From: JAHFLV01 sp964367845
Lineage (GTDB): Bacteria; Patescibacteriota; Minisyncoccia; Phycocordibacterales; DATGWK01
Assembly (NCBI GenBank): GCA_964367845.1
Contig: CAYIYW010000001.1
Location: 1-62,058 of the forward strand
Reading direction: 5' to 3'
DNA length: 62,058 nt
The translations under genes and the position numbers were made by a program. The notes beneath the pieces are model-generated. The model was not told the DNA's origin. It saw only the letters and a list, made by a program, of their open reading frames with translations, and searched no databases. Positions 17,716 to 25,727 of the stretch are shown in pieces (within the stretch, counting starts at the first letter, position 1; each line of letters starts with the position of its first letter).

Positions 17716-18453
17716 ATGCCTCCATCCTACACTTTAGAAAAAATCAGATTTGCCACAGACCCGCAGACATTTGAAAGGGCAGTGGACTTATACGAGAGAG
17801 GAAAGGTTACTAAATTCAAGGAGGGAATGAGAAGCTATTCGGCTGTCGTTATTGGCTCCAAACCGTATAATGTTTCAGGAGAAGCACGAAGATTCGACTA
17901 TGGAAATTGCGACTGTTATCTAGGTCAAAATGATGAATTATGTAAACATTTGGTAGCTTTGGCTATTTATGCGGTAATGAGAGGTAAAAAATTGCGCCCG
18001 GAGGATAAAGAAATAGTAGCCGGACCGGAATGTAGCCAGAAGCTTGGTGAGTTGACCAAAGAAGATTTGTCTTCAGTAAAAAATTCAATCACTGGAGCGA
18101 TAAGATATATAAAAGCTTACAGCGGTCCCTCTCGTACATGGTTTGTGTATCAAAACTCTTTAGATGAAGGATGCAACAGGTTATCGAAAGTAGTCTCTGG
18201 CCTGCCAGTGAGTAAACAGACAACAAAATTACTTGTTGATATACTGTTGCGGCTAGATGAAAAACTTTGTCGTGGAGGTGTTGATGATTCCGATGGCACA
18301 GTTGGGGGATTCGTAGAGGGGGTCGTGGAGATGCTCAAGGAATACGCACGACTAGATCCTTCATGTATAAAAGTTTTCAAAAATCTCGCTAGCAAAGAGA
18401 CTTGTTTTGGTTGGGAGGCACCGCTTGTTAAAATGTTTGATGAGACTGATTAA
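17716..18453 (+). CDS. SWIM zinc-finger protein
   Basis: 245 residues from the ATG at 17716 (MPPSYTLEKIRFATDP). An N-terminal segment (TFERAVDLYERGKVTKF) leads to the SWIM motif CDCYLGQNDELCKHLVAL, that is CxCx(n)CxH, near residues 75-92. The rest is helical. SWIM domains bind nucleic acid or protein. A second possible start upstream overlaps rhuM and is less likely. It completes the accessory block DUF4145, two-TM protein, RhuM, SWIM. Confidence 0.85.
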   Translation: MPPSYTLEKIRFATDPQTFERAVDLYERGKVTKFKEGMRSYSAVVIGSKPYNVSGEARRFDYGNCDCYLGQNDELCKHLVALAIYAVMRGKKLRPEDKEIVAGPECSQKLGELTKEDLSSVKNSITGAIRYIKAYSGPSRTWFVYQNSLDEGCNRLSKVVSGLPVSKQTTKLLVDILLRLDEKLCRGGVDDSDGTVGGFVEGVVEMLKEYARLDPSCIKVFKNLASKETCFGWEAPLVKMFDETD

Positions 18454-18463
18454 AATATCATAT

Positions 18464-18520
18464 ATGCCAGACGATAATCAAGCACAAGATGTGTCAAAGG
18501 CGTCACTATTGAGCGCGTGA
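18464..18520 (+). CDS. Possible 18-residue leader peptide ORF
   Basis: MPDDNQAQDVSKASLLSA. TAAAAT (18451-18456) ends 7 nt before the ATG, so it would be translated from a leaderless transcript. Its stop is 2 nt before the ATG at 18523. It could couple translation of the next ORF. Weakly supported because of its size. Confidence 0.3.
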   Translation: MPDDNQAQDVSKASLLSA

Positions 18521-18522
18521 CG

Positions 18523-18930
18523 ATGGCTTTTAGGGGTCTCGGTGTCAGTGTTAAGGCGCACCTTAGCGACCTCGCCAATGGAGTTCCGACCAACGACCGC
18601 GACCCGTCAACGGCTGGCTCCTACGATGTTTGTTTTAGAAGAACGGTTGACGCTGACCCAGAGAATGCCAACCAGTCGGCGGATGACCGGAGGCAAGAGG
18701 CCGTCATAGGCAGCACTCTTCTGGAACGACATTTACTTGGGTTCGGGTTTCATATTTCAACGGGACGATTTCTTGACTCTAAAAGCGCCACTCTCTGCTC
18801 CGGTTCTCGCTATTTGGGCGGGGGCGTGCCGACCATGTCATGGAACCAGAAAACCCAAGCGATATGTATCGGCATGTGTGCGCCTGGCGGTAAGGGCCCG
18901 GGTCTTCGTCCTCGGGCGGTGATTTCCTAG
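18523..18930 (+). CDS. Hypothetical ORF, GC-rich (coding status uncertain)
   Basis: 135 codons from ATG. The product is rich in Gly, Arg and Ser with four Cys (TLCSGSRYLGGGVPTMSW, ICIGMCAPGGKGPG). No SD is visible, only tight coupling to the preceding mini-ORF. Base composition is clearly higher in GC than the accessory block before it. A strong terminator at 19147 ends the transcript. I recognise no family. The region could equally be a structured RNA, although I found no tmRNA, RNase P or SRP landmarks. Confidence 0.35.
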   Translation: MAFRGLGVSVKAHLSDLANGVPTNDRDPSTAGSYDVCFRRTVDADPENANQSADDRRQEAVIGSTLLERHLLGFGFHISTGRFLDSKSATLCSGSRYLGGGVPTMSWNQKTQAICIGMCAPGGKGPGLRPRAVIS

Positions 18931-18962
18931 CCGTGTTCTTTTTGTCTCGCTTTGTGACCGCT

Positions 18963-19172
18963 CTCTCTCGTTCCGCAACTATTCGTCTATTCGCCACCGG
19001 GCAAGCTCGGTGGCGTTNNNNNNNNNNNNNNNNNNNNNNNNNNNNNNNNNNNNNNNNNNNNNNNNNNNNNNNNNNNNNNNNNNNNNNNNNNNNNNNNNNN
19101 NNNNNNNNNNNNNNNNNCTCTCTCGTTCCGCAACTATTCGTCTATTCGCCACCGGGCAAGCTCGGTGGCGTT
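18963..19172. other. Assembly gap flanked by identical 55-nt blocks
   Basis: Bases 18963-19017 recur exactly at 19118-19172 around 100 Ns. The block contains the terminator stem. Collapsing one copy gives a continuous sequence, so no real gap exists here. Confidence 0.95.
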
Positions 19173-19175
19173 TTT
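19147..19175 (+). terminator. Rho-independent terminator
   Basis: CGCCACCG pairs with CGGTGGCG, followed by TTTTT. It ends the 18464-18930 transcript. The first copy before the gap is the assembly duplicate. Confidence 0.92.
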
Positions 19176-19281
19176 CATAACCGGGAAACCTCGCAGGAAC
19201 TGCGGGGGAGGAAGTAATTGTTTTGTTATACTAAAAGTGGGGAAGATTATTCCCCCAAATATGATGTAAAATAACCGTCAT

Positions 19282-20421
19282 ATGAAAAATAACGACATAA
19301 AAATAAAAAAAGACGCGTTTGGTCCGGAATATGTAGTAAGAGTTTACGATTCCAAAGTCGGCATGGAAGGATTTTTAGTAATTGACAATACCGCAAATGG
19401 CCCGGGTAAGGGCGGTATCAGAATGACCGCCAACGTTACCGTGGAAGAGGTTTGGCGATTAGCGCGGGCAATGACTTGGAAAAATGCATTAGCCGGAATT
19501 CCATTTGGCGGCGCGAAAGCCGGAATTATCTGGCCGGGCGGTTCGGATGAATTAAAAAAGAAATATGTCCAGAGCTTCGCCCGCGCAATCAAGTTTTTTA
19601 CGCCGCATAAATATATCGCAGGACCGGATGTGAATACCGGCGAAAAGGAAATGCGGTGGTTCGTGGAGGAAACCGGCAACTGGCGTTCGGCCACCGGAAA
19701 GCCCGCCGATTTGTGTCTGAAGATTTCCGGAAAAGCCGGCAAAAAGTGCGGTATTCCGCATGAATTCGGCAGTACCGGTTTTGGCGTGGCTCAAGCAGTT
19801 TTAGAATCAGCCCAGGCGCTCGGCATTGATATTCGCGGCGCCCGCGTGGCAATTCACGGTTTTGGGAATGTCGGCACATTCACCTATACCCATCTTCGTC
19901 GGGCAGGAGCGAAAATCGTTGCCATTGCCGACAGTCACGGCGCGGCTTTTAACGATGCCGGACTGGATGATATTGAAGTGCAAAAGGTCATAAAAAAGAA
20001 ACAGCGCATTTCTGAATGCAAGAAATGTCGCAAAATTTTGAACGAGGAATTCTGGAAGATACCGGTTGATTTTCTAATTCCAGCTTCCGTTACCGATGTT
20101 ATCAATGAAACGAACAAAAACGGCATCCGAGCGAAAGTAATCGTTGAGGCGGGGAACATTCCCATGAGAGAAAATATTGAGGAAGAGCTGTTTAAAAAAG
20201 GCATCGTTATAATTCCGGATTTTGTGGCCAATGCGGGCGGGGTCATCTCCTCTTATGCGGAATACCGAGGATATAGTCCGGAAAAGATGTTTGATTTGGT
20301 TGAGCGAAAGATAAGAAATAGCGCCAAATTGGTTTTGGAGAAAAGCATCAGGTTAAAAAGGAATCCCCGCGAAATCGCTTTGGCAATCGCCAAAGAGAGA
20401 GTTGAAGCAAAGATGGGCTGA
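19282..20421 (+). CDS. gdhA: Glu/Leu/Phe/Val dehydrogenase (glutamate dehydrogenase family)
   Basis: The family catalyses NAD(P)-dependent oxidative deamination. The 379 residues include GPGKGGIRM near residue 38, the catalytic region NALAGIPFGGAKAGI, the AGPDVNTGEKEM loop, the Rossmann motif VAIHGFGNVGTF near 195, and the C-terminal DFVANAGGVISSYAEY. It is somewhat shorter than typical GDH (about 410-420). A CKKCRK pair near residue 250 sits in a lineage-specific loop. TAAAAT (19267-19272) 9 nt before the ATG suggests a leaderless mRNA. Substrate preference cannot be read here. Confidence 0.9.
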   Translation: MKNNDIKIKKDAFGPEYVVRVYDSKVGMEGFLVIDNTANGPGKGGIRMTANVTVEEVWRLARAMTWKNALAGIPFGGAKAGIIWPGGSDELKKKYVQSFARAIKFFTPHKYIAGPDVNTGEKEMRWFVEETGNWRSATGKPADLCLKISGKAGKKCGIPHEFGSTGFGVAQAVLESAQALGIDIRGARVAIHGFGNVGTFTYTHLRRAGAKIVAIADSHGAAFNDAGLDDIEVQKVIKKKQRISECKKCRKILNEEFWKIPVDFLIPASVTDVINETNKNGIRAKVIVEAGNIPMRENIEEELFKKGIVIIPDFVANAGGVISSYAEYRGYSPEKMFDLVERKIRNSAKLVLEKSIRLKRNPREIALAIAKERVEAKMG

Positions 20422-20425
20422 CGAT

Positions 20426-20459
20426 TTGACAGTATACCCCATAGGGGTATACTGGGAAG
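20426..20459 (+). promoter_or_regulatory. Promoter with overlapping CsoR-type palindromic operator
   Basis: TTGACA (20426-20431), 16 nt, TATACT (20448-20453). The palindrome AGTATACCCC-ATA-GGGGTATACT spans 20431-20453 and covers the spacer and -10. The ACCCC/GGGGT arms are typical CsoR-family operators. The ATG at 20460 begins 6 nt after the -10, so the mRNA is leaderless and metal-dependent derepression is expected. Confidence 0.88.
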
Positions 20460-20729
20460 ATGAAACCCGACATTAAAAAACAAATCAAGAACCGCTTGCG
20501 GCGGATTGAGGGTCAGGTAAGAGGTCTTCAGCAGATGGTTGAGGACGAGAAATATTGTGTGGATATAATCACCCAGTCCAATGCCGTTAAAAGGGCGCTG
20601 GCTGGCGTGGAGGATTTAATCCTTGGGAACCATCTTTTAACTCATGTCGCGCATCAGATGCGGAGTGGTGAAGAGAATAAGGCGACAAAGGAAATCCTCA
20701 AAGTTTATAAATTAACCAGAAATAAATAA
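20460..20729 (+). CDS. CsoR/RcnR-family metal-responsive repressor
   Basis: 89 residues with the all-helical DUF156 fold: RLRRIEGQVRGLQQMV, YCVDIITQSNAVKRALAGVE, HLLTHVAHQM. The metal-site positions read Cys (EKYC), His (NHLL) and His (LLTH), where classical CsoR has Cys-His-Cys. The Cys-His-His pattern is closer to RcnR, although RcnR's His3 is absent. The operator in its own promoter and the downstream CopB-type pump indicate autoregulation of the metal operon. Copper is the likely effector from context, and nickel or cobalt cannot be excluded. Confidence 0.9.
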   Translation: MKPDIKKQIKNRLRRIEGQVRGLQQMVEDEKYCVDIITQSNAVKRALAGVEDLILGNHLLTHVAHQMRSGEENKATKEILKVYKLTRNK

Positions 20730-20730
20730 C

Positions 20731-20994
20731 ATGAATCTTTCACTTAAGTCGTATGGTTGGAAATGTGTTCTTGGAGCCGAAGTGGCATATATTCTTTGCG
20801 TGCTGGGCGGGTTTATTCCGATTCGCAATCTGCAGGCCACGGAACTTCATCATCGGCTCTTTGAAACTTTGCCGGGTTTCACTTGGATCAGTTTTGGTAG
20901 TTTCATGCTTGGAGCAGTTTATATGTTTGCTTTCGCCTGGATTTTCGCCGCTTATTTTGTTTGGATGCACAATTCAAGCCTTGTTAATAAATAA
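20731..20994 (+). CDS. Small two-TM membrane protein (possibly DUF5676-like)
   Basis: 87 residues with two TM segments (VAYILCVLGGFIPI and FMLGAVYMFAFAWIFAAYFVW) separated by ELHHRLFETLPGFTW. The LHHRLFE..PGF and a TM ending near WMHN resemble DUF5676-type proteins that accompany copper ATPases. The start is 1 nt after the repressor's stop, so it is in the same operon. His-His and Met residues could touch metal. The family call is tentative. Confidence 0.7.
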   Translation: MNLSLKSYGWKCVLGAEVAYILCVLGGFIPIRNLQATELHHRLFETLPGFTWISFGSFMLGAVYMFAFAWIFAAYFVWMHNSSLVNK

Positions 20995-21012
20995 TCAAAA
21001 AATAATCATTGA

Positions 21013-21251
21013 ATGATTACACACAATCATAACGGGAAAGGCGGGAATTGGATGATGTGGATGATGGTGCTTTGTTGCGCTTTGCCGTTTGTTCTTATTA
21101 TCTTTCTCGGCGCGGGAGGCAAAGCTGTGGGTGCCTCAACGTGGGTTATTTTTGGTGGAATTGTTGTGATGATATTGGCCCATTTTTTTATGATGGGAAG
21201 GCCACACAAGCACCTTGATGAAAAATATGGAAAACAGGGAATGACCGACAA
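21013..21251 (+). CDS. Small His/Met-rich membrane protein (3' end in gap)
   Basis: About 80 residues are visible before the gap at 21252. The N-terminus MITHNHNGKGGNWMMWMMVLCC leads into a TM (LPFVLIIFLGAG), a second TM (WVIFGGIVVMILAHFFMMG) and a polar RPHKHLDEKYG tail. The Met- and His-rich N-terminus suggests metal contact (inference). The true stop lies in the 100-N gap, and the two sides of that gap show no overlap. Confidence 0.65.
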
Positions 21252-21360
21252 NNNNNNNNNNNNNNNNNNNNNNNNNNNNNNNNNNNNNNNNNNNNNNNNN
21301 NNNNNNNNNNNNNNNNNNNNNNNNNNNNNNNNNNNNNNNNNNNNNNNNNNNAAACTAAAA

Positions 21361-21810
21361 ATGGACGCGAAACAGAAGACAAGAATCCTGCTTAACGCCC
21401 TTGTTGCGATTGTCGCGCTTTTGTTTTTGTATCTTGTCGTAGTCATCGCGGTATCTGGTTCAAAATTTGCTCTGTCTCAATTTTCAAGTTACTGGTATTT
21501 TTTGGTCGGCTTGGCACTGGGCTTTGGAATCCAAATTGGCATGTATTCCTACCTTAAACAACTTGTGAAAAACCGCGGCGTAGCTGTCGGTGGCAAAACC
21601 GTGGCTATGACGGGCACGACTTCCACGCTCGCCATGATTTCGTGTTGCGCTCACTATTTGGCCAATATTCTGCCGATACTCGGCATCGCCGGAGCTCTTT
21701 CGCTTGTCGCTCAATATCAAATTGGGATTTTTTGGGTCGGTCTTGCCTTCAATTTGTTTGGAATCGTGTTCATCGGCGATAAAATCGTTAAATTCAAAAA
21801 ACAGCTGTGA
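21361..21810 (+). CDS. Four-TM membrane protein with CCAHY motif
   Basis: 149 residues. TM segments are near residues 10-28, 40-58, 85-105 and 115-135. The third contains TGTTSTLAMISCCAHYLANILPILG with a Cys-Cys-x-His motif inside the membrane, a plausible metal or thiol site. It overlaps the next gene by ATGA. I do not recognise a named family. Position between the repressor and CopB suggests a role in metal or periplasmic redox handling. Confidence 0.75.
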   Translation: MDAKQKTRILLNALVAIVALLFLYLVVVIAVSGSKFALSQFSSYWYFLVGLALGFGIQIGMYSYLKQLVKNRGVAVGGKTVAMTGTTSTLAMISCCAHYLANILPILGIAGALSLVAQYQIGIFWVGLAFNLFGIVFIGDKIVKFKKQL

Positions 21811-22250
21811 AAAAAACCACGATAATTTTATCAGCCGCCATTTTTATTGGGGTTGTTCTCGCGGGAGGACTTCTTATTTTTCTTCAGAATCGTCCTGTGG
21901 AACAGAAGGTGCAAAATTGGCCGTCAAGAACCGATGACCAGTCGGCAGTTACGGTTACCGTTACTCCACTTGATATTTCATTCGCGTCAAAAGAATGGAA
22001 ATTTTCCGTCGTTATAGACACTCATTCCGTAGAGCTAGACCAAGATATGGCCAAAGTTGCCGTACTCGCTGATGACCAAGGCAAAGAACATCTGCCTGTT
22101 TTGTGGCAAGGAGCAGAAGCCGGCGGACACCATCGTGAAGGAGTTCTGATTTTTGACGCCGTTGCGCCCTTTCCGAAGTTCGTTGAGCTCCGGATTAAGG
22201 ATATTGGAACACCTGCGACCAGTTTATTCAGATGGGATATTAATAAATAA
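21807..22250 (+). CDS. Membrane-anchored extracytoplasmic protein (unknown)
   Basis: 147 residues with an N-terminal signal anchor (IILSAAIFIGVVLAGGLLIFL) and a beta-rich exported domain of about 110 residues. A GAEAGGHHREG stretch near residue 105 could bind metal. The start overlaps the upstream stop by 4 nt, and copB follows 7 nt later. Function unknown. It may be a periplasmic metal chaperone partner of the pump, by context only. Confidence 0.7.
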   Translation: MKKTTIILSAAIFIGVVLAGGLLIFLQNRPVEQKVQNWPSRTDDQSAVTVTVTPLDISFASKEWKFSVVIDTHSVELDQDMAKVAVLADDQGKEHLPVLWQGAEAGGHHREGVLIFDAVAPFPKFVELRIKDIGTPATSLFRWDINK

Positions 22251-22257
22251 TAAAAAT

Positions 22258-24591
22258 ATGGAACACGACCACAATAAAATTGAGCGAAAAGACGCGGCAA
22301 CAGTTTACACCTGTCCGATGCATCCCGAAATCAGACAGGACAGGCCCGGCATGTGTCCGGAATGCGGTATGGCCCTGATTCCGGCCAAAACCAAAAAATC
22401 AAGAAGCGCGCCGGGTGGTATGTCGGGCGACCATGATGGTTCAATGCCGGTGAGTCATTTAGGGTGTTGTCACAGCGGTCAAAATACTTCTGACAAAAAC
22501 GACAAAAATGATTCCAACAAACATGCTGGCCACCGCACCGCATCTTTTCTGACTAAATTTTGGATTTCCTTTGTCCTTACTATCCCGATTTTGGCTTATT
22601 CAGAATTGACGGAAAGATTTTTCGGCTGGCAGGCGCCCCAATTTGCCGGCGCGGAATACCTCTCGCTCATTCTCGGTAGCATAATCTTTTTTTATTGCGG
22701 TTGGATATTCTTGGCGGGCGCTTGGCGTGAATTGCGAGCGCGTTTGCCCGGGATGATGACCCTCATCGCTCTGGCGATTACGACTGCCTATATCTGGAGC
22801 GTTTATTCAACTCTGACAAGTGTCGGGCATAACTTATGGTGGGAGCTCTCAACTTTGATTGCCATCATGCTTTTGGGTCACTGGATTGAAATGCGAGCTG
22901 TCCAAGGCGCGCAAGGCGCCCTCAAGGAACTAGCAAAACTTCTGCCGGACACGGCCGAAGTTATTCGCGATGGCCAAACCGTGAAAGTTTCCCTTAATGA
23001 GCTGAAAATCGGCGATATTGTTCTTGTTCGGCCGGGCGCAAAAATACCGGCTGACGGCAAAATCATTGACGGTCGTTCCGATTTGAATGAATCCATTATT
23101 ACCGGCGAATCAAAACCGGTTGAGAAAACAGTCGGCGGGGAAGTAATTGCCGGCTCAATCAACGGCGACGGCAGTTTGAAAGTTGAAATAACGAAAATCG
23201 GCGAGAACACATTTTTGGCCGGCGTTATGCGTTTGGTGGCCGATGCTCAAGCGTCAAAATCCCGTCTCCAAATGCTTTCCGACCGCGCCGCTTTTTACCT
23301 GACGATTGTCGCTGTGGTTGCCGGAGCCATTACTCTTGTCGCATGGCTTGTCGCCGGCGCGACGGCCTCAACTGCGATTGAAAGATTAGTAGCCGTTTTG
23401 GTCATCGCTTGTCCCCACGCTCTTGGTTTGGCGATTCCGTTGGTCGCGTCTATTTCTACGACAATGGCGGCCCGAAACGGTCTTCTTGTCAAACATCGTT
23501 TGGCGCTTGAAGTGGCTAGAAAAATTGATGTGGTGCTTTTTGATAAAACCGGGACCCTTACAAAAGGTGAATTCGGAGTAACTGAAATTATTTCAGCGAG
23601 CGGTCGGGTTGAAAACGGCCAGATTGAAAGCGACCATGTTGAAAACGGCCAAAACAAAGAGAATCAAACCGAAATTGGTCTGACCGGAAATGAAATTTTG
23701 AAATTGGCCGCAGCTGTTAACAGTCATTCGGAGCATCCGATAGGCAAAGCGATTGTTGCGACGGCCCGAGCGAGAGGCATTTCTTTTTCTGACGCCGGAC
23801 AGTTTGAGCGGGTTGCCGGAAAAGGAGCGAAGGGAATTGTCGGTGGCGGTAAAATTTTTGTCGGCAACGAGGCGCTCGCCTCTGACCTCGGTATTTCTTT
23901 TTCGGTGGCGTATCAGGCCAAAGTCACCGAGTTGTCGCGACAGGGCAAAACCGTCATTCATGTTATGTCGGGCAATTCTTCAAGCAATTCAATAAGCAAT
24001 GCCTCAAACAATTCACTGGTCGGCGGAATCGCTCTTGCCGATATTATTCGCGAGGAGTCCCGCGAAGCGATAATCTCTCTGAAGAAGCTCGGCGTGAAAG
24101 TTGCAATGGTTACCGGCGATTCGCAGGACGTAGCGGAATGGGTTTCCAAGGAGCTGGGTCTGGACGAATATTTTGCGAAAGTTTTGCCCGGACAAAAATC
24201 GGAAAAAGTAAAGGCCCTTCAAGCCAAAGGTTTCAAAGTGGCCATGGTCGGCGATGGCGTGAATGACGCGCCGGCCTTAACTCAAGCTGACCTCGGTGTC
24301 GCCATCGGCGCCGGCACGAACGTCGCCATTGAATCGGCGGGTATCATTCTCGTTAAAAATGACCCAAGAGACATCCCGAAAATCATAACTCTTTCCAAAT
24401 TAACATATTCAAAAATGATTCAAAATATTTTCTGGGCGACGGGCTATAATCTCATCGCTCTGCCGATTGCGGCCGGCGTTTTGGCGCCATGGGGAGTGAT
24501 TTTACAACCCGCAGTCGCGGCGGTTTTCATGTCGCTTTCCACTGTTATTGTTTCGGTAAATGCGGTATTGTTGAGGAGAAGAACGCTTTAG
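22258..24591 (+). CDS. copB: CopB-type heavy-metal P1B ATPase (copper exporter)
   Basis: 777 residues. The N-terminal heavy-metal-binding domain YTCPMHPEIRQDRPGMCPEC is at about residues 16-35, and a His-rich stretch leads to the TM helices. The ion-site motif is CPH (VIACPHALG, near residue 384), which defines the CopB/P1B-3 group rather than CPC CopA. DKTGTLTKG (phosphorylated Asp near 428), HSEHPIGKAIV and MVGDGVNDAPAL are intact. Two low-complexity inserts (ENGQIES..ENGQNKENQ near 460 and SGNSSSNSISNASNNS near 575) sit in the cytosolic loops. P1B-3 pumps usually export copper or silver. Confidence 0.95.
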   Translation: MEHDHNKIERKDAATVYTCPMHPEIRQDRPGMCPECGMALIPAKTKKSRSAPGGMSGDHDGSMPVSHLGCCHSGQNTSDKNDKNDSNKHAGHRTASFLTKFWISFVLTIPILAYSELTERFFGWQAPQFAGAEYLSLILGSIIFFYCGWIFLAGAWRELRARLPGMMTLIALAITTAYIWSVYSTLTSVGHNLWWELSTLIAIMLLGHWIEMRAVQGAQGALKELAKLLPDTAEVIRDGQTVKVSLNELKIGDIVLVRPGAKIPADGKIIDGRSDLNESIITGESKPVEKTVGGEVIAGSINGDGSLKVEITKIGENTFLAGVMRLVADAQASKSRLQMLSDRAAFYLTIVAVVAGAITLVAWLVAGATASTAIERLVAVLVIACPHALGLAIPLVASISTTMAARNGLLVKHRLALEVARKIDVVLFDKTGTLTKGEFGVTEIISASGRVENGQIESDHVENGQNKENQTEIGLTGNEILKLAAAVNSHSEHPIGKAIVATARARGISFSDAGQFERVAGKGAKGIVGGGKIFVGNEALASDLGISFSVAYQAKVTELSRQGKTVIHVMSGNSSSNSISNASNNSLVGGIALADIIREESREAIISLKKLGVKVAMVTGDSQDVAEWVSKELGLDEYFAKVLPGQKSEKVKALQAKGFKVAMVGDGVNDAPALTQADLGVAIGAGTNVAIESAGIILVKNDPRDIPKIITLSKLTYSKMIQNIFWATGYNLIALPIAAGVLAPWGVILQPAVAAVFMSLSTVIVSVNAVLLRRRTL

Positions 24592-24623
24592 GAAACACGC
24601 TTTAGTCCATGCAATTTTAATCC

Positions 24624-25043
24624 GTGCAATTTTTTACAAAAAAAGTTATCGCCGGCCTGATTCTCGCGTCGTTTGCAACGGTGATTTTTTTCAGTATTCC
24701 ATTCATGATGCACGGGCCTAGTAGCCAAATGGGAAGCGACTGCTTGTTCCCGTCTTCTGGTGTCGCCCTTTGTCCGCAGACCGGCTTTGGTTCGGCTATC
24801 CATCATCTGTCCGCGTATCAATCGTTTTTGAATGTAACGGCAAATCCGGGTGTGCAGGGTCTGATTGCACTCATAGTTTTTTTGACTCTCATTGCTTTGG
24901 CATTGATAGTGTTTTGGGCCAGTCCACCGTTACTCAAGGTTGTCGTTCGCAGTAATTCAAGCAAATTCGCACCCGTTATCCCGCTTAAAATAGAAGAAAC
25001 CGCGTGGCTTTCGCTTTTTGAGAACAGCCCTTCTCGCGTATAA
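24624..25043 (+). CDS. Two-TM membrane protein of the metal island (unknown)
   Basis: 139 residues from a GTG start. An N-terminal hydrophobic segment (VIAGLILASFATVIFFSIPFMM), a loop with two Cys (SDCLFPSSGVALCPQ), a second TM (GLIALIVFLTLIALALIVFWA) and a basic tail ending AWLSLFENSPSRV. It lies 32 nt after copB on the same strand. The two loop Cys may pair or bind metal outside the cell (inference). No named family. Confidence 0.65.
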   Translation: MQFFTKKVIAGLILASFATVIFFSIPFMMHGPSSQMGSDCLFPSSGVALCPQTGFGSAIHHLSAYQSFLNVTANPGVQGLIALIVFLTLIALALIVFWASPPLLKVVVRSNSSKFAPVIPLKIEETAWLSLFENSPSRV

Positions 25044-25198
25044 AGGCGCTCGGGAAGCTTTGTTTTTTAAGCTTTTCAGGTGCCCAAACTCGTGTTTATC
25101 GGCGCGGGTTTTTTGTGTTTGCGTCGGCCGGTTTAGAACAGTTTGGATTAATTCGGCCGAAATTATCAATTCTCACATTAAATCTCACATCAAAAAAT

Positions 25199-25723
25199 AT
25201 GAAGACCAAAACAATTGTTGTTGCTCTTGTCGTGGCTCTCGCAATCATCGGCCTCTTTGCTTGGGGTTATGCCGGTGGCGGAAGAAACACTCAAGCCCCA
25301 TCGGCTTCTGTTCAGGGCGTTCGGCCGTCTGACGTTAAAAGTGTTCTTGCCGTGCCAGAAACATTCTATGATTTCGGAAACATCTCAATGAAGGATGGTG
25401 TTGTCAGCAAAGAATTCACCGTTTCAAATCCGACTGACAAGAATATTGCATTAAGCAAAGTATTTACTTCCTGCATGTGCACAACCGCTCTTATCGTCAG
25501 ACCTGACGGCAGTGTAAACGGGCCGTTTGGCATGCCGGGACATAACGCCGTTCCGCCGGCTAATGAAATTATAAAGGCCGGGGAAAGTCGGGTAATTCGC
25601 GTCGTATTTGACCCGAACGCTCACGGGCCGGCCGGTGTTGGAACGATTGAGAGATTCGTAACGCTCGCCGAGGGTTCCGGAGGGTCTGTCCAACTTGGCG
25701 TTAAGGCAACGGTAACTCCTTAA
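25199..25723 (+). CDS. DUF1573 family exported protein
   Basis: 174 residues with an N-terminal signal anchor (TIVVALVVALAIIGLFAWGYA). The DUF1573 immunoglobulin-like domain follows: YDFGNISMKDGVVSKEFTVSN, then the hallmark SCMCTTA (family SCxCT) near residue 98, and AGESRVIRVVFDPNAHGP. The ATG at 25199 precedes the anchor directly. These proteins act outside the cytoplasmic membrane and often neighbour copper or thiol-redox genes, as here. Confidence 0.88.
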   Translation: MKTKTIVVALVVALAIIGLFAWGYAGGGRNTQAPSASVQGVRPSDVKSVLAVPETFYDFGNISMKDGVVSKEFTVSNPTDKNIALSKVFTSCMCTTALIVRPDGSVNGPFGMPGHNAVPPANEIIKAGESRVIRVVFDPNAHGPAGVGTIERFVTLAEGSGGSVQLGVKATVTP

Positions 25724-25727
25724 CGGC

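Noticed and set aside
18464..19175. tmRNA, RNase P RNA or SRP RNA in the GC-rich transcript
   Set aside because: I found no tRNA-like ends, no GGxTTCGAC-type 5' motif, no GAGGAAAGTCC or ACAGAAA landmarks, and no SRP GNRA/GGAA-AGCA helix. Left as an ORF of uncertain status.
21013..21810. One continuous 265-codon protein across the 21252 gap
   Set aside because: The gap length is a placeholder and the two sides have unrelated membrane topologies. The right side has its own ATG at 21361.
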